Source: an uncultured Alistipes sp. (GTDB taxonomy: Bacteria; Bacteroidota; Bacteroidia; Bacteroidales; Rikenellaceae). From it: DNA of 64,000 bases. Location: positions 1 through 64,000 of the forward strand of contig CANREN010000003.1 in assembly GCA_947629705.1 (NCBI GenBank). The letters run 5' to 3'. Under the pieces are notes generated by a model. It was not told where the DNA came from and ran no database searches. It saw nothing but the letters and a program-made list of their open reading frames with translations. The translations under genes were made by a program, and so were the position numbers. Below are positions 25,867 through 34,697 of this stretch, in pieces. Every line of letters starts with the position of its first letter. Within the stretch, counting starts at the first letter, position 1.

Positions 25867-26841
25867 ATGAAATTCCGAACCGAAATCGAAATCGCCCCGC
25901 TCAACCGACGCATCGGCTATCGGCACCGGTTGTTGGCCGTCGGCTCCTGCTTCGCCGAACACATTGCCGGAAAATTAGCGGATGCGAAGTTCGATATCGA
26001 AACCAATCCTACCGGCATCCTCTTCAATCCGCTGTCGATCGCCGAAGCGCTGCGGAGCTATCGCGACTGCAAGCCCGTGGCAGCAGCCGAATTGCACTGC
26101 GACGGCGAACAATGGTTCCACTACGATTTTCACGGGTCGTTCTCGGATGCCGATGCCGCACAAGCCTTGAAGCGAATGAACGCAGGACGCACCCTCGGAG
26201 CCGAAGCTCTCCGGAAAGCCGATTTCCTGCTGCTTACGTTCGGCACGGCGTGGGTCTACGAACGACAGGGCTGACCGGTCGCCAACTGCCACCGGCAGCC
26301 TGCCTCGGAGTTCGTCCGGCGCAGACTGTCGGTCGAAGATATCGTCGCGGCATTCGACGCATTGTTCCGCACCCGACCGGAGGGAGCCGGCCCGCTCGGC
26401 AACAAGCAGATTATTTTGACAGTCAGCCCTGTACGGCACCTCGGCGACGGTCTGGAAGGCAATGCGCTGTCGAAAGCGGTGCTGCGCACGGCTGCGGCCG
26501 AATTAGCGGAACACCACCCCGACGTAGCCTATTTTCCGGCCTATGAAATCGTCATGGACGATCTGCGCGACTATCGGTTCTATGCCGACGATCTCGTTCA
26601 CCCCGCCCCGCAGGCGATCGAATACGTTTGGGAAAAGTTCGTCGCCGCAGCCCTCGACGATGAAGCGCAGCGCCTGCTGCCCGAGGTCGAAGCGATCGTG
26701 GCGGCCGCACGCCACCGTCCCCGCCATCCGCAAGGCAAGGCCCACGCCGACTTCTGCCGGCGCTGCATGGAACGAATCGCCGCCCTGCCGCAGATCGATT
26801 TCTCCGCCGAAAAAGGCTGTTTCGAACCATTTGCGCGCTGA
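25867..26841 (+). pseudogene. GSCFA domain protein interrupted by an in-frame TGA
   Basis: The reading frame encodes about 324 residues of a GSCFA-family protein, an SGNH-hydrolase-like family of Bacteroidota. The family name motif appears as GSCFAEHIAGKL, then ETNPTGILFNP, LLTFGTAWVYE and TVSPVRHLGDG. Codon 136 (26272-26274) is TGA. Past the stop, the same frame continues without a shift into PVANCHRQPASEF, the expected conserved segment, and runs to 26841. The most economical explanation is a C-to-T nonsense change in a CGA codon. A sequencing error or stop read-through is possible. No ATG restarts the second half nearby. Confidence 0.8.
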
Positions 26842-26899
26842 ACGACAGCCGGCCCCTACAAAAAAACGGCAGCCGAATCGCCGTATCGAAATAAATTCG

Positions 26900-26907
26900 T
26901 AAATTTG
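26900..26907 (+). promoter_or_regulatory. -7 box of the phosphatase-fold gene
   Basis: TAAATTTG matches TAnnTTTG, 17 bp upstream of the ATG at 26925. Confidence 0.55.
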
Positions 26908-26924
26908 TCCGTTTTATCGGAGAC

Positions 26925-28493
26925 ATGGGACACAAATTCATCCTGCTTCTTTGCCTGACAACGCTCGGGCAGTTCACCGCCGGCCGCGCTTCGGCAGCCG
27001 AAGTGCGGCTGATCGTCAACATTGTCGTCGGTTCGATGCGGGCCGGCGATCTCGACCGTTATGCCGCGAACTTCGGTGCAGGAGGCATCCGGCGCCTCAC
27101 CGAAGAGGGCACCCTCTACACCGACAGCCGCTACGACTGTCAACAGACCACGACCCCCGTGTCGTTAGCGACACTTACCACGGGCGCCATGCCCTCGACC
27201 CACGGCGTGATCGGCACACGCTGGATGGATTACACCTCCAACCGGCCCGTCCTGCTGCTCGACGATCCGGAGCGGCCGAACCCCGGACAGCTGATCGCCC
27301 CGACCCTCGGAGAGACCCTGCTGCAACAGACGCCGGGCAGCAACGCCGTAACGATCGCCGCCGATCCGGTTTCGGCCGTCGTGATGAGCGGACGCAGCGG
27401 AGTCGCCTACTGGCTCGACGAATCCTGCAACTGGGCCTCGTCGCCCGCCTACGTCGAGACGCTTCCCGACTGGGTAAGCCGCAGCAACCGCGAACACTAC
27501 AATACCTCGTACGTCGCATCCGAATGGCGCACGCTGCTCGGAAGCGACCGATACCGCAACACGCGTCATCGGGACATCGCCCTTTCGGGCAAGAGCCGAC
27601 GGGCGAAGAGCCGGGAAGGCAGGCTGAACCCGACTTCGGACTACGAAAAACTGCTCTACACGCCGGCCGGCAACACGGCACTGTTCGGATTCGCCAAACA
27701 GGTCGTTGCGCAATACCGGTTAGGAAAAGACGCGACGCCCGATCTGCTGAATATCTGCCTCGACCCGTCGCGCCGCATCGCCGAAGCCTACGGCCCCGAA
27801 TCGATCGAGGTCGAAGACATGTACTACCGGCTCGACCGCGATCTGGAGGATTTTCTGACCTACGTCTTCGCGCAGGTCGAAAACGAAGAGATCGTGGTGG
27901 TCTTCACCTCCGACCACGGCACCAGCCCCTCGTTCGACTGCGGGCCCCATCCGACCGACCGATTCAACAACCGGCAGTTCGAAGTCATCGTCAACGGATT
28001 TCTGAACGTGCGCTACGGCACCGGCGATTGGATTCTCGCCTGCGAGAACCGGTCTCTGTGGCTCAACCACAACCTGATCTACGAACGCGGGCTGAATCTC
28101 TCGGAGGTGCAGAACGAAGTGGCGATCTTCGCCATGCAGTTCAGCGGCGTATCCCACGCATTGGCCGCCACGGCCATGCGCACGAGCTACTTCGGCAGCG
28201 GTTATGCCCGCAAGATGCAGAACGGATTCTATCCGCGCCGTTCGGGCGACGTCATTCTGAACTTCGTACCCGGCTGCATCGAGGAACGCGACCGGTGCGT
28301 GTCGTCGTCGGGGTCGCTCTACGGCTATGACACGCAGGTGCCGCTGCTCTTCTACGGCTCGGGCATCGCTGCGCAGCGCATCGGCCGGCGGGTCGACATG
28401 ACCTCCGTGGCGCCGACACTGGCCCACGTCGCAGGCATCGCCGAACCGGCGGCCTCGGAGGGCGAAGTGCTGAAAGAGATTGTCGATTTATAA
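26925..28493 (+). CDS. Alkaline-phosphatase-fold protein with degenerate metal site
   Basis: The 522-aa protein has a signal peptide (FILLLCLTTLGQFTAGRASA) and the alkaline phosphatase/phosphodiesterase fold of PafA-type enzymes. The nucleophile region is kept (QQTTTPVSLATLTTG, Thr about 77), as is the Asp-His pair in TSDHGTS (about 330). Three metal-ligand positions look lost. The first Asp is Gly (VVGSMR, about 36), the DxxxH pair is altered (CLDPSRRIAEAYGP), and DTHVP reads DTQVP (about 470). The protein is probably inactive as a phosphatase or binds metals differently. The downstream gene sufE is 6 bp away, so expression may be linked. Confidence 0.8.
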   Translation: MGHKFILLLCLTTLGQFTAGRASAAEVRLIVNIVVGSMRAGDLDRYAANFGAGGIRRLTEEGTLYTDSRYDCQQTTTPVSLATLTTGAMPSTHGVIGTRWMDYTSNRPVLLLDDPERPNPGQLIAPTLGETLLQQTPGSNAVTIAADPVSAVVMSGRSGVAYWLDESCNWASSPAYVETLPDWVSRSNREHYNTSYVASEWRTLLGSDRYRNTRHRDIALSGKSRRAKSREGRLNPTSDYEKLLYTPAGNTALFGFAKQVVAQYRLGKDATPDLLNICLDPSRRIAEAYGPESIEVEDMYYRLDRDLEDFLTYVFAQVENEEIVVVFTSDHGTSPSFDCGPHPTDRFNNRQFEVIVNGFLNVRYGTGDWILACENRSLWLNHNLIYERGLNLSEVQNEVAIFAMQFSGVSHALAATAMRTSYFGSGYARKMQNGFYPRRSGDVILNFVPGCIEERDRCVSSSGSLYGYDTQVPLLFYGSGIAAQRIGRRVDMTSVAPTLAHVAGIAEPAASEGEVLKEIVDL

Positions 28494-28499
28494 CGAAAT

Positions 28500-28922
28500 A
28501 TGGACAAAATTCAAGAGGAAATCATCGAGGAGTTCTCGGTATTCGATGACTGGCTCGACAAATACGACTACCTGATCGGGCTGGCCGACACGCTGCCCGC
28601 CATCGATCCGGCGCATCGCACGGAACAATATCTGATTCAAGGCTGCCAGTCGCGCGTGTGGGTGGATGCCCGCATGGACGACGGCAAAGTACATTACGCA
28701 GCCGACAGCGACGCCATCATCACCAAAGGCATCATCGCCTTGTTGATTCGGGTGCTCGACGGCCGCACGCCGCACGAAATTCTCGACACGGAGCTCTATT
28801 TCATCGACGCCATCGGTTTGAGCGCCAACCTTTCGCCCACCCGGTCGAACGGACTGGCCGCCATGGTCAAACAGATGCGTCTCTATGCGCTCGCCTTCGC
28901 CAGCAAAGAGACGGCGGAATAA
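28500..28922 (+). CDS. sufE: SufE family cysteine desulfurase sulfur acceptor
   Basis: The 140-aa protein accepts persulfide sulfur from the desulfurase SufS and passes it to the Fe-S scaffold. The catalytic cysteine is in the conserved loop QGCQSRVWV near 51, and the LSPTRSNGLAAMVKQM stretch is typical of the C-terminal helix. No sufS or sufBCD is in the window. The next gene encodes an Fe-S assembly DUF59 protein, which supports the assignment. Confidence 0.93.
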   Translation: MDKIQEEIIEEFSVFDDWLDKYDYLIGLADTLPAIDPAHRTEQYLIQGCQSRVWVDARMDDGKVHYAADSDAIITKGIIALLIRVLDGRTPHEILDTELYFIDAIGLSANLSPTRSNGLAAMVKQMRLYALAFASKETAE

Positions 28923-28937
28923 AAACGGAAACGACAC

Positions 28938-29258
28938 ATGACACCGGAAGAGATATTACAGGTCGAAAAGGAGATCGTACTGACACTCAAGAATATCTAC
29001 GATCCCGAAATACCGGTCAACATCTACGATCTCGGACTGATCTACGAAATCGACTACACGCCCGACGGCACGGCGAATATCCGCATGACGCTGACGGCGC
29101 CCAACTGTCCGATGGCCGACATGCTGGTCGAGGAGGTCAACCGACAGGTCGCCAAGATCAAGGGCGTAGAGGCCGTGAACGTCATACTGACCTTCGATCC
29201 CGTGTGGGACAGGAGCATGATGAGCGAAGAGGCGCTGATGGAACTCAATCTGTTGTAG
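28938..29258 (+). CDS. DUF59/MIP18 family iron-sulfur assembly protein
   Basis: The 106-aa single-domain protein carries the signature YDPEIPVNIYDLGLIYEI and the conserved cysteine in TAPNCPMADML. It is closest to SufT-type proteins that help mature Fe-S enzymes. It lies 15 bp after sufE and 2 bp before the DUF2851 gene. PaaD-like roles are less likely without a phenylacetate cluster. Confidence 0.9.
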   Translation: MTPEEILQVEKEIVLTLKNIYDPEIPVNIYDLGLIYEIDYTPDGTANIRMTLTAPNCPMADMLVEEVNRQVAKIKGVEAVNVILTFDPVWDRSMMSEEALMELNLL

Positions 29259-29260
29259 CA

Positions 29261-30211
29261 ATGTCGGAGCAGGAGAAGCGGATCATCGAACGGTTGCAGC
29301 AGGACGGATCAAGAGAGGCCTGCGCCAACTATCTGGCCGGAGCGGATCCGCTGCACCGCCACGAAATCCTCACGACATTGGCTTTCGACCGGCTCCGCTA
29401 CAAAATGGGGCTCGTCGACGAACTTCGCGAAAGCTGTTCGGGCGACTGGAACCAGACCTTCTACCAGCTCTATTTCCGCACCTTGGGCGACAGCACCAAT
29501 CAAAAGGCATATCTCACGTTGGCACAGCGCGTTCCGTACAAGATCGTGCTGCGCGAACGGGCGACGCCCCATGCCGTCGAAGCGATGCTGTTAGGCGTCT
29601 CGGGGCTGCTGACCCTCTACGAGCACGACACCTATCTGCTCGACCTGCTGCGGTCGTTCGAACACCTCGCGGCCAAATACACGCTCGAACCGATGGAGGC
29701 CGCGGCCTGGAATCTGACGGACATCCGTCCGGCCAACCATCCGCTGCTGCGGATCGTGCAGGCGGCCCGCTTCTTCGCCCAAGACCAATTCGTCATGAAC
29801 CGCACGATGGAGTGTCGGAACACCGACGAAATCCGGCAGCTTTTCTGCGTCGAAGCACCCGACTACTGGAACACCCGCTACACGCCCAATGCGACACACG
29901 AATGGCAGCCCAAACGCATCGGGAAATTCAAGGCCGATATCATCGGCATCAATTTGGTCGCCGTGCTGCAATTCGCCTACGGCAGCTACACGGATAACGA
30001 GCAGCTGCACGAGAACGCCTTGAGCCTGTTGGAGTTGATCCAGCCGGAGAACAACCGTTACATTCGGACATGGTGCGACGCAGGCGTTCCGGCTCCGGCA
30101 AACGCATTCGAATCGCAGGCACTGCTGCAGCTCGCCAAGGTCTATTGCCCGGAGCATCGCTGTGCCGCCTGCCCCATCGGCCGCCGGATTTTGGACAAAA
30201 TCCGCTTATAA
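29261..30211 (+). CDS. DUF2851 family protein
   Basis: The 316-aa cytosolic protein belongs to a Bacteroidota family of unknown function. Conserved landmarks are LAFDRLRYKMG, DWNQTFYQLYFRTLGD, the EAMLLGVSGLL stretch, DIRPANHPLLRIVQAA, and a C-terminal cysteine cluster YCPEHRCAACPIG that could bind metal. Its place behind sufE and the SufT-like gene hints at an Fe-S connection, but this is only inference. The start ATG is 2 bp past the previous stop; the longer track ORF is a shadow. Confidence 0.85.
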   Translation: MSEQEKRIIERLQQDGSREACANYLAGADPLHRHEILTTLAFDRLRYKMGLVDELRESCSGDWNQTFYQLYFRTLGDSTNQKAYLTLAQRVPYKIVLRERATPHAVEAMLLGVSGLLTLYEHDTYLLDLLRSFEHLAAKYTLEPMEAAAWNLTDIRPANHPLLRIVQAARFFAQDQFVMNRTMECRNTDEIRQLFCVEAPDYWNTRYTPNATHEWQPKRIGKFKADIIGINLVAVLQFAYGSYTDNEQLHENALSLLELIQPENNRYIRTWCDAGVPAPANAFESQALLQLAKVYCPEHRCAACPIGRRILDKIRL

Positions 30212-30300
30212 GGGCCGCGGGCCGCAGCCTCGGCGGGCCTTCGCCCGCCCCTGGCGCCCTCCGCAGGCTTCGCCCCGCGATTTCGCACGCATGCAAGATC
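30212..30300. repeat. GC-rich palindromic intergenic element, copy A
   Basis: The tract holds a perfect 7-bp hairpin GGCGGGC-CTTC-GCCCGCC (30232-30249), plus GCCGCAGCCT and CTCCGCAGGCT in the same order as a second tract at 51434-51514. The two copies share these 10-11 bp words but differ between them, like members of a REP-type family. No coding potential is apparent. Confidence 0.5.
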
Positions 30301-30316
30301 TTTCCAAAATTTTTAG

Positions 30317-30324
30317 TATCTTTG
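30317..30324 (+). promoter_or_regulatory. -7 box of plsY
   Basis: TATCTTTG is an exact TAnnTTTG match, 28 bp upstream of the plsY ATG. Confidence 0.6.
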
Positions 30325-30352
30325 GCGAAAAGAACCGAAAACGAACCCGATT

Positions 30353-31069
30353 ATGCCTACGATTACACCGCTTACCATATATTGTGTGGCCACCATGATG
30401 ATTATCGCCTATCTGCTGGGCTCGATTCCGAGCGCCGTGTGGATCGGCAAGAAATACTACGGCATCGACATCCGCGAATACGGATCGAAAAATGCCGGAA
30501 CGACCAACATGCTGCGCATTCTGGGCCGCCGGGCCGCCGGTCCGGTCTTCGTACTCGACTTTCTGAAAGGATTCGTCGCCGTAACCATCATCCAGATGCT
30601 CCGCTACGATGACATTGTCGGCAGCAACGATATCATCAATCTGAAGATCGCCGCCCTCTTCGCCGCCGTGCTGGGCCATATCTTCCCGATCTTCGCAGGC
30701 TTCCGCGGCGGCAAGGGCGTCGCGACGTTAGTCGGCGCCGTAACGGGCATCGCCCCCTCCATCGCCCTGCTCTGCTTCGGCGTATGGTTCATCGTACTGA
30801 TCATTACGCACTACGTCTCCCTCGGTTCGATCATCGCCGGATGCTGCTTCCCGATTTTCACGCTCCTCTCGCCTCCAACCTCCAAAATCAACAGATCGTT
30901 CATCGTCTTTTCGTTCGTCATCGCCATCCTTTTGCTGATCACCCATCGCAAAAACATCAAACGGCTGCTGACGCATACGGAATCGAAGACCTATATCTGG
31001 CATCCGCGAAAAATCGTCCCGCCAGTCGGTAAAGAGACCGAACCGAAGCGCGGCGAACCCGAAAAGTAA
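30353..31069 (+). CDS. plsY: Glycerol-3-phosphate 1-O-acyltransferase PlsY
   Basis: The 238-aa inner-membrane enzyme transfers an acyl group from acyl-phosphate to glycerol-3-phosphate, the first step of phospholipid synthesis. It shows several hydrophobic helices and the three PlsY motifs: GSIPSAVWIGKKY, EYGSKNAGTTNMLR, and FRGGKGVATLVG. A hydrophilic extension of about 35 residues at the C-terminus is longer than in most PlsY proteins. A gene for an acyl-activating enzyme follows at 27 bp. Confidence 0.96.
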   Translation: MPTITPLTIYCVATMMIIAYLLGSIPSAVWIGKKYYGIDIREYGSKNAGTTNMLRILGRRAAGPVFVLDFLKGFVAVTIIQMLRYDDIVGSNDIINLKIAALFAAVLGHIFPIFAGFRGGKGVATLVGAVTGIAPSIALLCFGVWFIVLIITHYVSLGSIIAGCCFPIFTLLSPPTSKINRSFIVFSFVIAILLLITHRKNIKRLLTHTESKTYIWHPRKIVPPVGKETEPKRGEPEK

Positions 31070-31095
31070 AACCCCTCCGAGCCGAACATCCGCCC

Positions 31096-32823
31096 ATGCT
31101 GCAAGAGAATCTGATCCGCATCTACGAAAAGAGCTTCCGCGAAAACCGCGAAAAACCGGCATTGACCGACTATTTCAAGAACGAGGAGCTCTCCTACTAC
31201 GAGATGGCCAAGGAGATCGCCAAACTCCACCTGCTGTTCAGGAAGGCAGGCATCGGACAAGGCGAAAAAATCGCCCTGATCGGCCGGAACAACCCGCACT
31301 GGTGCATCACCTATTTGGCGGCTATCACCTACGGCGCGGTCATCGTTCCCATCCTGCAAGATTTCACGGCACCGGACGTCATCCACATTATCAACCACTC
31401 GGAAAGCCGGCTGCTCTTCCTGGGCGACAACTTCTGGGACATGATCGAGGAGGATCAGATCAAACGGGTGGACGCCGTGTTCTCGCTGACCGACTTCCAT
31501 GTGCTCTACGAACGCGACGGCCAGACGCTGACCAAATTCCAACGGGAGATCCTGAAACACTACCGCACGAAATATCCCCGCGGATTCAGTATCGACGACA
31601 TCCGATACGCCGACATTCCCAACGACCGGGTCGTGCTGCTCAACTACACGTCGGGCACGACGGGCCATTCGAAAGGCGTGATGCTCACGGTGAATAACCT
31701 CACGGGCAACGTGGTCTTCGCCATCAACACCTGCAACAAACAGACCGGACAGTACTATTTCCAACAGGGAGCCCGCACGCTCTCGTTCCTGCCGCTGGCC
31801 CATGCCTACGGCTGCGCGATCGACTTTCTGACGCCGCTGGCCGTCGGCGGACATATCACGCTGCTGGGACGCATCCCCTCGCCGAAGATTCTGGTCGAAG
31901 CGCTGTCGGTTGTGAAACCTGCCGTCATCTGCTGCGTGCCGCTGATTCTCGAAAAGATCTACCGCAAACAGATCATGCCGCTGCTCGAAAAGGGCGCCAT
32001 GTCGATCGCCATGAAAATTCCGCTGCTCAACACGGCCATTTATTCGGCCATCCGCAAGAAGCTGGTGGATGCGTTCGGCGGCAACATTGCGTTGGTCATC
32101 GTCGGCGGCGCCCCGATGAACCAGGAGACGGAAGCCTTTTTGATGAAAATTCGATTCCCGATCACGGTCGGCTACGGCATGACCGAATGCGCCCCGCTCA
32201 TCAGTTTCTCGCCGGACGACGAGTTCAAACAGGGATCGGTCGGCCGCTATCTGAAAAATTATCTCGAAATCCGGATCGATTCCGGCGATCCCGAGCATGT
32301 GGCGGGCGAAATCCTCGTCCGCGGCGAAAACGTCATGCCGGGCTACTACAAGAACGAACACGACACCCGTCAGGTGCTCGAACCTGACGGCTGGATGCAC
32401 ACGGGCGATATCGGCACGCTCGATCCCGACGGAACGCTCTATATCCGCGGACGATCGAAAACCATGATCCTCTCCGGCAACGGGCAGAATATCTATCCCG
32501 AAGAGATCGAGGACAAACTCAACAACATGTATTTAGTGCTCGAATCGCTTGTCGTGGACAACGGCAGCGGCCAGCTGCGGGCATTGGTCGTCCCCGACTA
32601 CGAACAGGCCGAAAACGACGGCGTACAGGGCGAATTGTCGGAGATCATGCAACGGAACTTGCAGGAGCTCAACAGGCAATTAGCGGCCTACGAACAGATC
32701 GGCGAAATCGTGCTCTACCCCTCCGAATTCGAAAAGACGCCCAAACGCAGCATCAAGCGTTATCTGTACACCCCCTCCCTGCTGGAACCGATGAAGCCGA
32801 ACGTCCGACATGAAGATCACTAA
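31096..32823 (+). CDS. AMP-dependent acyl-CoA synthetase/ligase
   Basis: The 575-aa member of the AMP-forming acyl-activating superfamily has the P-loop YTSGTTGHSKGVMLT near 182, GYGMTECAP near 360, TGDIG near 436, and RSKTMILSGNGQNIYPEEIE near 455 with the C-terminal domain after it. It likely makes acyl-CoA or acyl-AMP from a long-chain fatty acid. The position behind plsY fits phospholipid or fatty-acid recycling. The exact substrate cannot be read from the sequence. It overlaps the histidine kinase gene by 14 bp. Confidence 0.92.
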   Translation: MLQENLIRIYEKSFRENREKPALTDYFKNEELSYYEMAKEIAKLHLLFRKAGIGQGEKIALIGRNNPHWCITYLAAITYGAVIVPILQDFTAPDVIHIINHSESRLLFLGDNFWDMIEEDQIKRVDAVFSLTDFHVLYERDGQTLTKFQREILKHYRTKYPRGFSIDDIRYADIPNDRVVLLNYTSGTTGHSKGVMLTVNNLTGNVVFAINTCNKQTGQYYFQQGARTLSFLPLAHAYGCAIDFLTPLAVGGHITLLGRIPSPKILVEALSVVKPAVICCVPLILEKIYRKQIMPLLEKGAMSIAMKIPLLNTAIYSAIRKKLVDAFGGNIALVIVGGAPMNQETEAFLMKIRFPITVGYGMTECAPLISFSPDDEFKQGSVGRYLKNYLEIRIDSGDPEHVAGEILVRGENVMPGYYKNEHDTRQVLEPDGWMHTGDIGTLDPDGTLYIRGRSKTMILSGNGQNIYPEEIEDKLNNMYLVLESLVVDNGSGQLRALVVPDYEQAENDGVQGELSEIMQRNLQELNRQLAAYEQIGEIVLYPSEFEKTPKRSIKRYLYTPSLLEPMKPNVRHEDH

Positions 32824-33886
32824 AAAACAAGCTATCGGCGAGAACCTGCTCTACGTGATGGTTTGGTTAGCCATCATCCTGGTGCCGGTGCTCAACTCGC
32901 AGATGATGTCGGAGCGGCACGTGAGCCTGGAAAACGTACTGACGACCTGGCGGAAAATCGCTCCCTATCTGACCATCTTCCTCGTCCACAACGCCGTCAT
33001 CGCCCGACGCTACCTGATCCGCCACCAGTACTGGAAATATCTTTTCTGCGATCTGCTGCTCATCATCAGCGTCTTCTGGATCGTCGACCTTTACGAACAG
33101 CACTACGCCGCAGAAATCGCACAGACCGACCTGACCGATTCCACCGTCCGGCACAAGGCCTCGTTCTCCGACCTCGAAATGTACTGGAACGTCATTTTGG
33201 GCCTCTTCATGACCGGAGCCAACTCGGGCATCAAGCTGATGTACCAGTCGATCCGCGACGAACAACAGATGAAGGAGCTCCAAGAGCAGAACATGCAGGT
33301 GCAAATCGATTATCTGAAGTACCAGATCAATCCGCACTTCTTCATGAACACGCTGAACAATATCCACGCGTTGATCGATATCGACACGGAATCGGCCAAG
33401 AACGCCGTCATCGAGCTCTCGAAGATGATGCGTTACGTGCTGTACGATTCGGAACGGGAGACCATTTCGCTGGATCGCGACATCCAGTTCCTGAAGAATT
33501 ACATTGAATTGATGCGCATCCGTTACACCGATGCCGTCGAAATTCGCATCGATCAGCCGCCCGTCCTGCCGAGCCGCATCACGATCCCGCCGCTGCTGCT
33601 CATCGTCTTCGTCGAGAACGCCTTCAAACACGGCGTGAGTTCGAACAAAGCCTCGTTCATCCATATCCGCATCGGTTGCAGCGACGACAAGGTAACGGCG
33701 ATCATCAGCAACAGCCGGAACCGATCCGCCGCGAACGGAGGAGACTCCTCCACAGAGGGAATCGGACTGAAAAACGTCCGCAAACGGTTAGAATTCATCT
33801 ACGGCGAAAAAAACTACGTGCTCCGTATCCACGCAACGCCGAACACCTATACCGTCAAACTCGAAATCCCGACCCTCCATGCTTAA
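32810..33886 (+). CDS. LytS/YehU-type sensor histidine kinase
   Basis: The 358-aa kinase has about four membrane helices within residues 10-145, no large periplasmic domain, and a His-kinase (PF06580) region with the phospho-acceptor His in YQINPHFFMNTLNNIHA near 180. The ATPase part has VENAFKHGV (N-box) and GIGLKNVRKRLEFIYG (G-box). It overlaps its regulator gene by 8 bp, a typical pair. The signal sensed is unknown. Confidence 0.94.
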   Translation: MKITKKQAIGENLLYVMVWLAIILVPVLNSQMMSERHVSLENVLTTWRKIAPYLTIFLVHNAVIARRYLIRHQYWKYLFCDLLLIISVFWIVDLYEQHYAAEIAQTDLTDSTVRHKASFSDLEMYWNVILGLFMTGANSGIKLMYQSIRDEQQMKELQEQNMQVQIDYLKYQINPHFFMNTLNNIHALIDIDTESAKNAVIELSKMMRYVLYDSERETISLDRDIQFLKNYIELMRIRYTDAVEIRIDQPPVLPSRITIPPLLLIVFVENAFKHGVSSNKASFIHIRIGCSDDKVTAIISNSRNRSAANGGDSSTEGIGLKNVRKRLEFIYGEKNYVLRIHATPNTYTVKLEIPTLHA

Positions 33887-34631
33887 ATGTATCGCCATCG
33901 ACGACGAACCGCTGGCTCTGCGCCAGTTATCCTCCTATATCGCGAAACTCCCCTACCTGGAGTTGGTCGCCACCTGCAGCAATGCCATCGACGCCCAGCA
34001 GCTGCTGGGCGGACAGTCGGTCGATCTGATCTTCGTGGACATCAACATGCCCGATCTGAACGGCGTGGATTTCGTGCGCTCGCTGATCGATCGGCCGATG
34101 GTCATCTTCACGACCGCCTATTCGGAATACGCCATCGAGGGGTTCAAACTCGACGCGGTGGATTATCTGCTCAAGCCCTTCAATTTCGCCGATTTCAGCC
34201 GTGCGGCCGCCAAGGCCCATTCGCTCTACGAGCTGCTGCAGAAGCGACAGGCACTCCCGGCCGAAGCGCCGGAAGCCGAAGCCGAGCCGAAAGACAAGGA
34301 ATTCATCTCGGTGAAAGCCGACTACAAGGTTTCGTTGGTGAAGATCAGCGATATCGTCTACCTGGAGAGCGAGGGCGAATACGTGCGGATGCACCTGACG
34401 AACGGGACGTGTATCACGACCCTCTTCCGCCTGAAAAACATGGAGACCGCCCTTCCGGCGGAGCACTTCATGCGGATACACCGCTCTTATATCGTCAATC
34501 TCGACTACATTCGCTCCTACGTGCGCGGACGGGTCTACATTTCGGAGACGGAGTACCTTCCCATCAGCGAAAACTACAAGGAGACGTTCCAACACTATAT
34601 CGACTCTCGTTTCCGCAATCTGTCCGAATAA
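33879..34631 (+). CDS. LytTR family response regulator
   Basis: The 250-aa regulator has an N-terminal receiver (acidic IDDEP, phospho-acceptor Asp in FVDINMPDLNG near 56, FTTAYSEYA, Lys in DYLLKPF near 106). A LytTR DNA-binding domain spans about 145-245 (EFISVKADYKVSLVKISDIV, HRSYIVNLDYI). It is the partner of the overlapping kinase. Targets are not visible in the window. Confidence 0.95.
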   Translation: MLKCIAIDDEPLALRQLSSYIAKLPYLELVATCSNAIDAQQLLGGQSVDLIFVDINMPDLNGVDFVRSLIDRPMVIFTTAYSEYAIEGFKLDAVDYLLKPFNFADFSRAAAKAHSLYELLQKRQALPAEAPEAEAEPKDKEFISVKADYKVSLVKISDIVYLESEGEYVRMHLTNGTCITTLFRLKNMETALPAEHFMRIHRSYIVNLDYIRSYVRGRVYISETEYLPISENYKETFQHYIDSRFRNLSE

Positions 34632-34656
34632 CGGCGCCCGACCTCGGGCCGCTGCC

Positions 34657-34676
34657 CGATCGGGATTTTCCGATCG
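34657..34676. other. Hairpin between convergent genes
   Basis: CGATCGG and CCGATCG form a 7-bp stem between the LytTR regulator and the convergent HSDR_N gene. There is no U-run beyond it, so terminator function is uncertain. Confidence 0.35.
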
Positions 34677-34697
34677 AGCGAACGCTTCGAGGTGCGG

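Noticed and set aside
26272-26274. TGA in the GSCFA gene as a selenocysteine codon
   Set aside because: No SECIS-like hairpin was evident just after the codon, the family has no Cys at this position, and no selenium genes are in the window. A nonsense change or sequencing error is simpler.
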